Notes: a model not told the origin generated them from the letters alone. A DNA stretch of 64,000 bases from Owenia fusiformis (GCA_903813345.2 CAIIXF020000007.1:6267730-6331729), one strand, 5' to 3'. Shown: positions 47,153 through 60,339, numbered from the stretch's first letter. Translations and numbers: made by a program.

Positions 47153-47760
47153 TTAAAGCATGAAATTGACGAGCGTGTCTGTCAAATTGTCCACGTGACA
47201 AATCGTGGAAATAATGTAAGGGTGTCAATGTACCGAATCGTAATTCAACTCTACATTTTATAAGTTTGGGTATTTAGTGTTCACTTTTCAAGGAGAATAC
47301 TTTTTTGTTTGTTATTTCTCTTAATATCTTATTGAAATTTTGAATGCCTGTTAGTAAGAGTACTTGTTGTTATGAAACGTTTATGAAAGACAACACACAA
47401 TAACGTTAAATTATAATTAAAGATATATTAACTATGAGTTTTCGTAATTGTATTATATGCGTTAAACATATTTTTGGGCTACAACCCAGTCATTCATTTT
47501 CATTTGTAATGTGAAACACAACATTCGTATAAGATACCTTGGGGTAAATTCAATTGTGAAATTAGTCAGACAATTGCTAGATGTCTAATTATTGTTTTTC
47601 TAAATAGCATAAGAGGCGAGTGGCCAATCATGCGTACCATTTGCATTGGTTCGACTTCACTTCTCAAAAGAGAGCCTCGTCTTTGATATTTTTTTAACTA
47701 GACTCTGCGCGCAGGGTAAATCATGCGATGCTACATATAGATACATATAGATAGATGCTT

Positions 47761-48447
47761 CCTGGTCATCTCAACCCCAAGTCAAATCAACCCAGTAAAA
47801 CTCAACCCCAAGTCAACTCAACCCCAAGCCAAGTCAACCCCATTAGAACTCAACCCCATGTCAACTCAACCCTGCAAAACTCAACCCCAGTAAAACTCAA
47901 CCCCTATTTTTCATTCATTGATAAACTTATATTCCGCATGATGTGAACGTTTATTTCATAAAAAAAATATATAAACAAGTTTTTATAATTCTGAGACAGT
48001 TTGTACGTTTCATTCTTAGACCTGCCTTTTATATTTAATAATGAGTTAACCTCCAAAATGTCAACATGATACTAATACGACTAGAATATGGGTGATTTTA
48101 TTAATCTTGCTAATACATGTACATATGTTTTATTGTAATCCCTCTTGACACCTTATAGTTACATTTAATTACATTGTTCATTATTTCTAAAGCATCTAAA
48201 ATTTGATTTCAAAAGATGTGTTGAATCAACTAGTGAACAATTTTCTATTCAAAGAATCATGCAAAATGCAAGATTTTCAGAAATGAATGCATTAAATTAC
48301 TCATCATAAAATTAGATTAAACATGTTAATATGGTTGAGTTTTACTGGGGTTGAGTTTTACTAGGATTGACTTGACTTGGGGTTGAGTTGACTAGGGGTT
48401 GAGTTTGACTGGGTTGAGTTGACTTGGGGTTGAGATGACCTGTCACA
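47761..48447. mobile_element. foldback element with ACTCAACCCC minisatellite arms
   Basis: The left arm (47766-47908) is a run of short units such as GTCAACTCAACCCCA and GTAAAACTCAACCCC. The right arm (48331-48438) is the same set in reverse complement, and the outer ends GGTCATCTCAACCCC mirror each other. About 420 bases of AT-rich DNA separate them. Outside the element an imperfect 22-27 base direct repeat, TAGATACATATAGATAG...AGATGCT, is present on both sides (47738-47759 and 48452-48478), far longer than usual transposon target duplications. Frames through the arms read Ser/Asn/Pro/Gln repeats and are not genes. Confidence 0.65.
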
Positions 48448-48472
48448 TAGATAGATACATATAGATAGGGTA

Positions 48473-48640
48473 GATGCTCGGGACACTGTACTGAACACTG
48501 GGTGCCACAGAAAGGTAGATGCTCTAGGCACTGTACCCCCTGTTTTAATAGCTTTTTGAAGAAAATTTGAATTGAAAGGGATAGATGCTCTTGGCACTGT
48601 ACCCCCTGTAGGAATGGCTTTTCGAAGAGATGACTGCTCA
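48473..48640. repeat. three direct repeats (GATGCTC..GGCACTGTACC)
   Basis: GATGCTC followed by GGCACTGTACCCCCTGT and a TAGCTTTTTGAAGA-type tail occurs at about 48514 and 48584, with a diverged shorter copy at 48473. Spacing is about 41 and 70 bases. On the minus strand this gives the repeated words KAI.TGGTVPRAS within a 153-codon frame, which I attribute to the repeat and not to a gene. Confidence 0.55.
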
Positions 48641-51600
48641 GGAACCATCTTCTGGGAATTAAGAAACCAGAGTGGCGTGTAGAAGTGGCGCTGGAGGATG
48701 ATGCAAACGTTCAAAATATTGAAAGTATTTTGTAGAATCTGAAAATCTGTCAATCCATCTTGCAAATGGAAATGACGTGTGAACAAATGTTGATAACACT
48801 TACAAGAGCAGGTATATGACAATTATGTTTTGTTGTTCAATGCCACATACAAAACCACTGAAATGTAACCAATAACAAGATGAGTGCTGCCATTCGACCA
48901 AGACATATGCCTACAATATATACTTTAAAGTGAAGAGGTGGAGGACAATGTTTGCTGGTGCTGGTGCCATACTAAACTAACGTTTGCCATTATCCTTGTA
49001 TAAAGGCATTAATGAATGTTGAATACTTGCCTCAATTCAATATTTTCTAATTAATGACATTAGGATGAAATGGGTCTATAAGATAATAGGCGAACGTGTT
49101 TAGATCGTGGTATATGACGTATACATTGCCCAGTATGTTCCCCGCGAAACATGGATATCAACATAATTAACATATGTTGTTTTAATTACATATCTAGCGT
49201 ATGTGCTCGTAACATCAAGGTATAAATTACCATTATTCCATATCCATCATTCATTGTTTGGTTTTAAGTCCCATTAGGTTATTATTGGGGAATGATGTAC
49301 TCGGTAATATTATATGCAGCAAAGGCACATCTGTAGCGGCTTACATATTATTGTTATAAGGATATGTTATCTGAAACGCAGTAGTCATTTGTATCCAGGA
49401 TGTGCAGATTGCGTCTTCTTATCTAGTTTTTAATTAATTAGCAAAGTAACGATGAACTAGTTTATTCCGACTATTTCTGGAACAACCTGGAGTGCTTAAA
49501 AGCAAATGATCTTTAAAATTAAACAGTTCTAGCAGATTAAGAAAAGCAATGTTCCAACAGAGCATATTTTGAAAAAAACTGCATACACATGTCAGCATTA
49601 AAAAGGGAATCTTGAATCCCATTTTGAACAGCACAAACATTATATCAACTACCATGAAAAATACTTGAAATGAAATAAAAAGCAAAAACACAATATACAA
49701 TTTATCAAAATCAAAATATTATCAATACCGACTATGTACTAAAATGGGATGACGTCACAGTATCGACAATAATATCAGATATAATCTTGACGGAGCAGGC
49801 TTCTACAACTTCAAATAGAAAGGAAGTCTAGCTGCATGCACCTAATGGAACTATACTACAAAAGGAACTCTTTGCTGACTCTGATTAATACGTTTCCACA
49901 ACATATCAACGCATTTCCTTAAACATCACGAACTTACTATGCAAATCCCAGGCATTGCAGGGAAGTAAGCTAATTTCAAAGGCGTCGGGATCGACATCAA
50001 TGCATCGATGTTGCCTTACAATGAAATCAATTACATTTCAGAGTGACCCTCCATTCCGAAACAATGATACTATACATTTATAGACCGTTTTGGAACTAAA
50101 GGCCTGTTCATATATCAAGATATTCACCTTGTCCCATAGCGGACAAAATAAGACCAAAATAAGATTCCGTTGAAACATTATAAAATCACAAGGGAATCGA
50201 AACATATTAATACGCTCAAGAATCGCAATTTGGCTGATTTCCAACCCAATAAAAATAAATTTCACTTTCATAATTAATGAACAGGGTTGATGCAAAGTAT
50301 TTGGACTTCAAAATCAAAACTTAAAGGAACCGATGATGCCAGACTTAATTATTGTTGAATATCATACGCGTAACCATGGACCTATATCGATGAATTACTT
50401 AACCTATGATATACAGGGTGTTCCTAAATACTGGACCCCAAAAAATCTTCACCCATAAATAAAACGCATCCAAGGTATCACAATCATTTAGAATCTGAAA
50501 GTTAATCATTATCAACAACCTTTCACAACCAAAAACAAAATACTTGAATGGCAATGCCTCGGCAGTTTAATAACAGTTCCCTATCGGGGAATTCTAACTG
50601 TTCAAATTGATTTTAATTGTTAAATATGCGGAGTACAGCAATCAATTTGTGATGATATATTCACAATTTTCAACATGTATATATCCCTGGACACGTTTTA
50701 CAGTCAATGATACAGACAATGATGCGATGTGTCTGGTCTTACTTACAGGGGTTATACAATGTGAAATTGAACTAATGGTATGGTGAAGTGGGATTTAAAC
50801 TGGATGTTCCTGGCTAGCAACTACCATGTCGTTCTATCAAGTTGATTAGTTTCCCAATTGCAAAAGTGGTCTATATTCCAATTTGCTTCCGTATTGTGAT
50901 TCAAACAAGTAAATCCTGAATAATGACTGAGGAACATTCAAGTAAAATCAAAATAAATCAGTGAATGACGTTGCTCTTGGATGTAAATCAAACATTCGCT
51001 ATGTTTTCTATTACTTTAAAAGAGAACCAGATATTGCAGTTCGACAACTTCTATATATATATTTTTTATCAAATATCTAGAAATACCATCTTAATATCAT
51101 GAACTGACTCTCACGACGAGGCATTAAGAATGTAAAGGTATTCTGCATGATCGGTTTAAATAACCACACGTGCCATAGAAAATAGACAAAACCCAACATG
51201 TTAGAAAATATATCAAATCTCAAATATCCCAAACTATAATGTTACATTTTTCTTAGTATATTGTTTTATCTAGACAGCGGCGAAAATGATGAATCGAACT
51301 AATCATTAAAGAAACCTAACGTAATTAGTAAGCTTTCATTCATAAACATAGTGACACCATAAATGTAAAAGAGATTTTAGTCACATTTTAAGTCTTAGTA
51401 GGGGAGATATAAGAAATATTTTGAAAATTTTCAAAGAGACCAGATTTTCTGGGTTTCTTTTTGGTATCCGTATGTATGTACTTTTGCAGTTTTCAGTTCC
51501 CAGGTTGCAAACATAATGTTCAAAATCGACTCATTGCTGTCAGCTTGAGTAAATGTAACTCGTTATGAACGTTATAATGAATTTACAAACAAATGAACTC

Positions 51601-52947
51601 AATATATTGTCATTCTAAAAGGATATTTGAGTTCAGGATGAGTCAAATAAAGGTAACTCTAACAAATGTTAATAACCCAGTCATCCAGGATGGGTGTAAA
51701 ATCACATTTAGCACAATTGGACATTGCTTGTAGTTTCTTTAGTCAAGTAAGCATTATCGGTCTGTTCCAAGTGGTCGTGGATTCATGGCCATTTTAGGAA
51801 ACGTGGCCTAAATGTCAAAACATGCCAAGCTCACCCAATATGAAACACCAAAAAATCTTTGGGGCTATTTCAAAATATGTCTGCACTTACACAACCCCTG
51901 AAGCATCAGAGAGTTGATACAAGAGATGCAAGAAAGATGGGAGCTATTACACAACATATATTTGAACGTATAGTCAGAATAACTTCAAGTTCAAGTTTTT
52001 CTCAAGACGAATCGAATTGAACCAACGAAACTTGGTTAAATAAAAAAAATGAAAGGGTTCGATTTTAAGATTTCTTCGGGCTACCTTTTTTAGTTCACTC
52101 ACTACTCGAATATATTTTTAGAATGTCAATGGAACTCCGTGAAGATATTCACTGGTGTCATGCAGTAACAGGACAAAAAGGCCAAGATTTTCATCCAAGG
52201 TGTGTTATAATCAACCTTGAAGTCGATGGTGATGTGCGACAGGACCGCGTGAAAATATCAACTGTGCAATTCCCTTAATGGATATCGAAATCACCTTGTT
52301 AGTTTAAAATAACACTGGCAAACTTTCAAGGAATAAAGACTGTTAGGCCTGTTTATTTTACCAAAAAATGTATTTTGAGAAAAATTATTGGGCAGATTAC
52401 GGGCTTTAGCAGGATGTAACCTTTAACATTCAACCGCAAACGTTGTCCCTTTCCCTAACACTAACCCGCAGTTTAATGCTAATTTAATTAATAACTCGTC
52501 AATCTTACTGACAGCTAGTGTACTTTTATGGTTTGGTCGATACTTTATTGGATATTGTGGTCCAAATAAGAATATTATTCAAGACCGGCACCTAATGAGG
52601 AAGGTTCTGTGTCGATCTTGCTTTCAAATGTGACAACATAATCCCTTCTTGACTCGAGAAATTTCCATAATTATTATCAATTTCGACAACACTTTGAATC
52701 CGAGTAATTGGGGGTTATCCATGGAAGAAAGACTAGGAAATTGACCATGTTGTCATATTCTATGAGGTTAACAGCGATAAAATATCTTATAACTTCAAAT
52801 ATGAATTAGATACACCCCTAATGCCTATACTTCTAAGGCTGCAGAAATCTGAATTATCAAACTTCTTCCGATTTGTTCAATATTTTCAACAGAACGTAAC
52901 AATCAAAGAGCGAGGATATCACCACCAACCAAATGACTCCGTATATA
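48641..52947. other. no supported gene; one solo mariner-type end
   Basis: AT-rich. TA followed by CAGGGTGTTCCTAAATACTGG at 50412-50434 looks like a mariner-type terminal inverted repeat, but I found no matching opposite end. No exon-like block survived inspection. Confidence 0.35.
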
Positions 52948-53935
52948 CGGGTGACTCATTAAAAAATGGAACATTTTTTTATTTATTCAATTTTCTTTAT
53001 TATTGCAGGTCAATCCACAAAAAATTCAGATTATAGTAAAATGATTATTTGTGAAAATGTCAAAGATAAACAAATGTGTGTGTGTAATTATTTATGGCTT
53101 GTCATGATCGAGATCTGTGTATTGCATATGTCATGGAAATTTTCCAAATGTTCTATGCTTGAGACATCACTGCTGAAAAAATACTCCTTCATACCATACA
53201 ATATGTAACCTTCAAACGGTCTCAACATAAGTTCCATCAATTAAAACATATGTAGTTATCTCTAGGAGAAGCTAAACATGTCTCCTTTGAATAATATAGC
53301 TTAACTTACCTCAGCTGTTTTTCAAACTTGGTGCAATAGTCTCAAAACCTGTCATTTAAGCCATATATGACTGTCAAATACAGCTCAGAGTGATTGTTCA
53401 GAGGGGTGGAGGACATGTCCATGAACATTTTTCCATCCATTGTAACTTTTTTGTTAGTCATGTGTTATATTAATAATTTAGGAAAGTGAAGAACAATTCG
53501 TTCTCAACAGCTTGTGCAAATATGAATAAAAGCTCAACATTTAATTACACAATGCAGGGGCTTCCTGGACATGTCTACCACCCACCTGATTGTGCCAGTT
53601 TGGAGTAACAATGGAGGTCAGCTGATAACTACATATGTTTTGATTGATGGAAATTGTGTTGAGATCATTTGAAGGGTACATATTGTATGGTATAAAATAT
53701 ACTGCGTTTTCAGCAGTAATGTCCCAAACAGAGAAAATTTGGAAATTTTTCATGACAAACGCAGTATACAGAACATGACCACGACAAGCCAAAAATAATT
53801 ATACATACATATTTTTACCTTTAACATTTTCACAAATAATCATTACCATTATTTAAATTTTTGTAGATTGAACTGCAATAATAAAGGCAGCTGAAGTAAA
53901 CAAAAACATGTTCCAATTTTCATTGGTCCACCCTG
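52948..53935. mobile_element. mariner-type foldback MITE, 988 bp
   Basis: TA at 52946-52947 and 53936-53937 brackets ends that match as reverse complements over about 60 bases. Landmarks in both arms are AATGGAACAT / ATTGGAACATG and CTTTATTATTGCAG. The similarity goes on for several hundred bases per arm (TATTTATGGCTTGTC.TGATC and GTTCCATCAAT.AAAACATATGTAGTTATC), leaving only about 200 bases unique in the centre. The ends belong to the same broad CAGGGTG class as 27213-28484. No transposase. Confidence 0.75.
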
Positions 53936-54446
53936 TAATGACCTGATAAAACATGTAAAGTACGTGTGTACCATGGCTAACAGCTTTTTATTACTTTTTA
54001 TCATAGAGATCGAACTATTTTTCTGGTTGTTCGCACAACCGATTAGCATTCAAGCTGGTAAATAAGTAAATCAGGTCAAAAATCAGTTGAAAATAATTAC
54101 TCCGACCATCAGTACAAATACTCTGTGTAAGCTGTATTGTGGTTGCACATGTACACCAAGAGAAACTTCAAACTACGTCAATATTATGGTTTCAAAACGC
54201 ATACGGTTTCTACATTTTATAATGTTTATCTATTCTTAGAAAATATGTCTAAATAAACATTTTACTCTCAATAGCTCAGGTTTGCTGATTGCAATGGATA
54301 TGCATCTTTAGTTGTGTCTTATAAATAGGTAGAGAACCAAGGGAATAGTGATTATCGCCCATAAAACTGCTGAAAATGCTGTCGATACTGCTAAAATTAT
54401 AGCTCTGTGTTATCGACATATTGCCTAAGAATGCGATTGCCCTTAC
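53936..54446. other. nothing identified
   Basis: AT-rich DNA right of the foldback element; no exon-like block or repeat. Confidence 0.35.
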
Positions 54447-54481
54447 ATGAAACATCTTGACATTGTCTGCACTTCAGCAAC
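54447..54481 (-). CDS. candidate 35-base exon downstream of exon A
   Basis: Acceptor gctaattcgtattttacag and donor CAT|GTAAGG flank 35 bases that are open in the phase required by the block at 55167-55322, giving VAEVQTMSRCF after ...STDTNL. Signals are good, but with 35 bases the open frame carries little weight. It ends in phase 2, so it cannot connect directly to 43751-43822. Confidence 0.2.
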
Positions 54482-55166
54482 CTGTAAAATACGAATTAGC
54501 TGGAAGATAGATTGAATAACGATCATTTGATGGATATCATATACATAATTTGTTATGGAAAACACTCCATGTACCCACGTACATCTCTCTTCTCACCCAT
54601 CCATAAACTTGTGATGATTATATATGATAATAAATAGAATTCGTTTTTTCATCGACTAAATATGTATTTGCTCTTATTACATTTCTTGTATTCTTATATT
54701 CTGGTTCTACCAACAACTGTTATGATTGAGGAATTTTTGCCAGGAGTTAGTTCCCGCTATGTGTAAATAAAGGTATACTGCAGAGATGTTCTGCCTGATC
54801 GTTTTTCTCTAAGGTCGGCATGGTTTTTCTACACATGTGTGCTTTTAAAAAACGAAATTCATTAATACAAACTGTGGTTAGACGTGCGTAAATGATAGTA
54901 ACACTCTCGCATTCTTCATTGACCTCCTTAATTATACAATTATGGAATCCGAAAGGAAATGCTTTATTTATCTCTTGGAGTGTGTACAATATTGAGCCTA
55001 AACAAATAAGAAACAGTATGACTGTTAAATAAAGTTGCCAATTGCTATCGCTTACACATAATAAAACAAATAACACATGATAAGTTTCTTGAATCAAGAA
55101 TGGGTATAATATGTTATTTTTGTATGTGCATGGTACAGGTAAGTTGGTAAGTAAAAATATGCTTAC

Positions 55167-55322
55167 CAAATTGGTGTCAGTTGAGAGTTCATCATACGAT
55201 CGAAAGTGACGCATTTCACTGTCACCACAATGGTATTCATCCATATATGACCTTTCACCTTCAGAAATACTGGTGACCATAGGTTGTTTGATAGAAGCAT
55301 ACTGGTTATATAACATTGCCAT
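55167..55322 (-). CDS. candidate first coding exon A, unrecognised protein
   Basis: ATG at 55322 opens 52 codons ending at a consensus donor (TTG|GTAAGC) in phase 0. The peptide starts MAMLYNQYASIKQPM, continues VTSISEGERSYMDEYHCGDS and ends EMRHFRSYDELSTDTNL: hydrophilic, rich in Ser, Asp, Glu and Tyr, like a cytoplasmic tail. If the donor is ignored the frame runs on for 139 more codons (to 54747), but there the composition turns to Leu/Ile/Phe-rich intron-like sequence, which supports the splice site. ATG context is good (purine at -3, G at +4). It is the farthest upstream of the four phase-0 blocks. No family recognised. Confidence 0.5.
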
Positions 55323-56967
55323 TTTCCTTATGCTGAAACCAGCTAGTAGCTGCTGATAAAAATAATAACGTTTGTTACAAATCCTATTTCAGTTTCACTT
55401 CCGCTATTTCTCGCATGGATAAATATTACCTTAGCTCGACCATTCGAGACATCATTCTTTAAGAGAATGACGTAAAATGGTTTGTAAAATTGTCATGTTA
55501 TTCCATCAGTGCGACCAGACTTGAGAAACGTGATTGTTTTACATCAATACCCATACCGTGGAATGATATATATGCAAGCAGCGATCCATGTGGTTTTTGG
55601 AGTTAAAGTCAGACCTCTGGCTTGGTAATGTATTAAATATTTTGGACTGGCGCTTTACGAACGCTAGCCATGTGGTCATTTGTATTGCATACAAATCATA
55701 CGTTTGGCACGTTAATCCCTTTTGGAAGTATAAATATAGATGGTATTATATCTAGTCGATTAACTCATTCATTTGGCATCGGATTCCAAAGACTTGTTAT
55801 CACATATAAACAAACGTCCCAAATTACCTATACCCCTTCAAGTGTGTAATGGAAAAAGCATCATCGCCTATTAATCTTGAAGTAAGTCATCCCATCACCA
55901 ACAAACTTGATTGTTGTTCAACTTAGTTGACCAATATAAGGCGTATCGTATGTCTATTATTTGATATCCACATATATATTAATTTACAATCCCATGTGCG
56001 TACATCAGGCTAACATCAGGTCAATGATGTAGTTCTATCCCACGGGATATTTATTAACTCAACATATTCTTAGCGTTAATTCCCATGACTATGTGTGTTA
56101 TATCCTTTGTCCTTTCCCCTCTTATGGGGTTTCAAAAACACATCTTGACTACAGAACCATACAGCTGTGCCCAGTATCTTACTTTCGTATCTTAGGTACG
56201 TACAATCGATAGAAGAAATGCAAAACAGTCAACTTTCTATGGCTAAATTATCACGAATGCGGTCATGATTTTCACTTACCAGTAAGTATTAGACTGCATT
56301 GATTAGCAGTAATATCTTATTAGATCGGCGAGTGTTATAAGAATAAATAGCTAGCCTTTCTAGAGGTTGTGTATGTCGCAGGACTAATACATCACGCTGT
56401 ATATTCTCAATCGTATTATCTTTAATGAAATTGAAGCAGAAATTCTGCATTGATCATATTACGCAACACCTAACGGTTGTTCCTTTCATGCCACCGGTTA
56501 TCAATCTAATCAGAAACATAGCCCTAGTTGCAATTCCCTACACATCACAGTTTACCCATTTTGACCCAAATTAAAATTTCCAAATTAGAGTCATTGTCCA
56601 GACAGAAGGACTATTGGACTAACAGATATAAGAACGAACAGTTGAACGGGTTATACGCTAATGTAAATGTACACACCGATCTCATAATACAAATAACTTA
56701 GCGTCTCCATAGTCAACACGTTTTTCATCGGGGATGAGACTTGTCAGAAAGCTCCATTGATTGACCAATGGTGCGTATTAGATAATCAAATATGAGATTG
56801 AAAAAAGTCTTTCCTAATCAATGATTAATCGCAGCTATCATAATGGAATGCGTTTTCCTTGTAATAGATCTTACAAAAGGCCTAACTGTCAGCTACATGC
56901 AATATGTATATGTGGCTATATGTTCAATCATTGGGATTTGTCAAGAGGTCCAACATTACAGGTCACA
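55323..56967. other. presumed upstream region of exon A; nothing definite
   Basis: If 55167-55322 is a first coding exon its promoter should lie here, but I see no clear TATA box, initiator or CpG-rich patch. No repeats recognised. Confidence 0.25.
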
Positions 56968-57159
56968 TTAACAGGGGATAGAAACGCGTCCAGTATTTTC
57001 GTCTGATACAACCGGAAATCAGTAATAGACGCAGGAAAACTAGATGGATACTGTCATTTTATAAGAACTGTTGGTTCCCCAATGTACTGGGAATCTGATG
57101 AGCCTGTTTTTAGGTAAGGAACACTTTAAATACTGGACGCGTTTCTACCCCCTCATTAA
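56968..57159. mobile_element. TTAA-flanked MITE, 184 bp between TTAAs
   Basis: TTAA at 56968-56971 and 57156-57159. Next to them are CAGGGGATAGAAACGCGTCC and, in reverse complement, TGAGGGGGTAGAAACGCGTCC, followed on both sides by AGTAT. The near-identical 20-base core with a shared MluI-like ACGCGT and the TTAA flanks mark a small non-autonomous piggyBac-type element. A short plus-strand frame that overlaps its left end is not supported. Confidence 0.7.
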
Positions 57160-59653
57160 GGTCAAATTTAAATAAAGCATTTAAATAAATATCAAATGAT
57201 ATGTAGAGCAGATATCAAGATCAACTAATGTGTTACAAGTCCAATTCATATATACACTGCACAGGGTGGGCAATGAAAATGGGGACACTTTGTATCATTC
57301 TTAAATATATCTAGGAGCAGATATATACACCAAAACCATGTGTTATATACCAAAAGATGGGGGATTTAATTAGCTTTTATAGGATACAATAGTATGTAAC
57401 TTATCCTCAATGTTATAGAAACAACTGATTTTACGATCTTAAAATGAAGAAATTCATAAAAAAGGATGTTTAATATGTATATGTATTATATATGTATATC
57501 AACTCGTGTATACAAGTACTAAAATTCAAAGAGTAGTTTAAGTTTAATCTCTAGAATACAGCGATGGATAGATATAAGGTTATCATAAGACACACGAAAG
57601 GGAAGTGAATGGCAAGCGTTTCCCTGAAACAAATTTCTATGTCCATATCTATTTAAACAACCTGTGGGCAGGCGGTTAATGATTCGTGTATTGTCATACT
57701 CGGTTTATATGTTGAGAATGCCATAGTACAAAAAACAGTAAAAATAACTTAAAATTATAAAATTGCCACAATGGGTATCTCGACGACTTTGATCTGAAAT
57801 CAGTTATAATCACCTGAGAGATAGTGACATGAAACAGACATTCGGAGTGAAAGATGGGACACATTGCACATCTAGTCGCCCAAAAACTTATATTTGAATT
57901 ATTGCTCAGTCGGACGAACTGGTCGATTTGGCTAACAGACTGATGGACACTTATCCCGGCGAGTTTGAATTGTATGCAAATGTGCTACTTTCAGCCCAGT
58001 TCCATGCTTTGTTTACATTCGCATAGACTTCTTAGACTTTACTTATACGTAAATGGAAGATAAAAGGAAAACGTTTAAGTCATAGTGCTACATTTAGCCC
58101 CACTGAGAACAAGTCAAATTACGCAAATTCTGATTTGGATGATTCATTACAACATAAAGGATTCTAATATTCCAAACAGGAATTACAAGCATCCACAGTG
58201 CCAAGAAACAATTGTAAGAATGCCTAACATATGCAATATATTAGAACAGTGAAGGAAGTGTGAGTGTATACATAGTAAGTGTAACTCAAATAAATGTTTG
58301 CTGTTTTCACCTATTTGATTAATGAAATTTGTTTGTTAGTTAAGGTTATAAGCTGGATATGATTGTTGATAAACAACGACCACTCTGAAGTTATAGTTTG
58401 CTTTATCATCAAACAAATCCAAAATGTAAACCTGATTTAATTAAGAGGTGACCCGGCCCGACATTGATCCGGAATACTTCACAATTGCAACAACGAACCA
58501 TAAACAATACAAAACGTATACACACTTGTAGAACCAATTCCAGACATAAGACTCGATATATCTTATTAAAAACATATATTATCAAATTGTATTATCGGAT
58601 CATTCGTCATACTTAAGGACAATAGGAATATGCCTTTGTTATTAAGAGAACATAAAGGTACGGGACTGATATCAACTATAAATTGTATACTTTATACAAA
58701 TTCTACATATTGCCTACCATCATACTGCTCCTTGCCACTTTGCGAAAGCCCACGTCGTGCATGTACTTACTACATAAATAGGATGACGCTAAAGTAAAAT
58801 GAGCTACGTTAAGTTAGATGATGTAATTAATCAAATGAAGCTTGATTTACTCTTGGATTGGCACTAGTCTAGTGCTCATTCATCTTATTTTCTAAAAGAG
58901 AACTTTTCTGAAAGGTTGCATAAGTCATCTTCTAAAGAGGATGGATATTAGGGAACCGTCTGATTAACTAATTTGTACCAGGCATTACTGCTTACACTTG
59001 ATTGGTCAGTGTTCAATACAATTTGTAGGTCGTTAAAGCATCTTGAATTTCGCAATTGCCAATAGTCAGTGAACTGTTTAAGATAGGCAACATCTGTTTC
59101 GTTTCACATATAATTAATCAAGCCATGCGTGGAAACCTTCACTTGATTTCATCCGTGTGTGGACAAATATTGAAAACATTATTCCACTGTTTAAAATGAA
59201 ATTTATTGTATGATTATGTTGAAACCAGACGAATAAAATATCATAAATGGAAGAACAAATTGTCAATTCTAGATTTATTCTGATTACATCGAGAAGATGA
59301 AAACAGGGAATTGTACAAAAAATGATCACAGGTTGGCGTGAATGGTAGTAGATCAAAGTGAGTATGAGACAATATGATTAAAGATAACATCGTATATAGA
59401 CCCATATGCAGCATATGCATAGAGCAAGTCAGTAGTGACAGATCGTCACATCATTAATAATACATAGAAACAGATTGTCATGCCACTTAAGCAACAATAA
59501 CAAAATATCCCAAAAGCAGATGATCCACTATCCACATGACTATTCAGATATATGCTTTTATCGTGGATTGATGAGCTACTAAGGATATGATAAAATGAGA
59601 AAAATGGATACCTCAAGTTATGATAGATAGCACTTATGTTCTCCCCACATATA
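57160..59653. other. no supported gene; one solo mariner-type end
   Basis: AT-rich. CACAGGGTGGGCAATGAAAA at 57260 resembles the CAGGGTGGGCC ends of the 27.2-28.5 kb element, but the opposite end was not found, so it is probably a truncated copy. Nothing else identified. Confidence 0.35.
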
Positions 59654-59692
59654 CAGGGTGTTTTATATGTATGTATTGTACCCCCCCCCCCC
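59654..59692. repeat. solo CAGGGTG end followed by a C12 run
   Basis: TA plus CAGGGTGTTTTATATGTATG is followed within 20 bases by a run of about 12 C. This looks like a solo mariner-type terminal repeat; the homopolymer may be a sequencing-fragile site. Confidence 0.4.
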
Positions 59693-60339
59693 ATAAAGTT
59701 ATACATGTAGCATTGCCACCATATCATGTTATATATCATTTTGTTCCTTATGGAAAGTTACATAAGATTGCAAAGTTTCAGAATCCAGTGTACAATGTAT
59801 CAAAGTATGTATGTAGGTACGGGTCATTTCGAGGGTAATTGCGGGTAGTTTCGAGGACAATTTTTAGGAAAAAAATATCTCTCTGTATCACACATTTCTA
59901 GCAGTCATCATGGCCTTCTATTGGTTTCTAGAAAGATGAATATTTCTAGTTTTAAGACAGAACGATACCAAATTATGTAAACAGAAGTACCAACAAGAGA
60001 AAAGATCAAAGATGAATAAACAACTTTACAAAACAAAACAAAGACGAAAAGAAACTACAAGTGATCAAAAACATATCACCGATATCAACAAGTTGACTAT
60101 GATCTAACACTAAAGAAAATAATGCCTAAAACAGTCCCCAAAACGCACACCACCAATAAACAGTTATCCAATTTCAAAATCACGCGAAATAATGTTGAGT
60201 GCCAAAAGGTAACTGCTGAGAAATCAAACAACCAACGCCTCGACCCCTCTTTTGGCTATTATCACAATCAAAAGCCACTAGATACATTTCATTCATTACT
60301 ATCACTGCGTAAAACTGCTGTTATCCGGGAAAATGCGAC
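59693..60339. other. no supported gene
   Basis: AT-rich with an A-rich plus strand from 59990 to 60120. The short frame at 60122 lacks splice context and has low-information composition. Confidence 0.3.

Noticed and set aside
46432-47228. Similar KEYSLP...VAI peptides on opposite strands
   Set aside because: Produced by the inverted arms of the TTAA foldback element.
48361-48822. 153-codon minus-strand frame with repeated TGGTVPRAS
   Set aside because: Explained by DNA-level direct repeats and the minisatellite arm; no start or splice support.
54747-55166. Continuation of the 191-codon frame past the donor at 55166
   Set aside because: Composition changes to intron-like hydrophobic residues right after a consensus GTAAGC; treated as intron.
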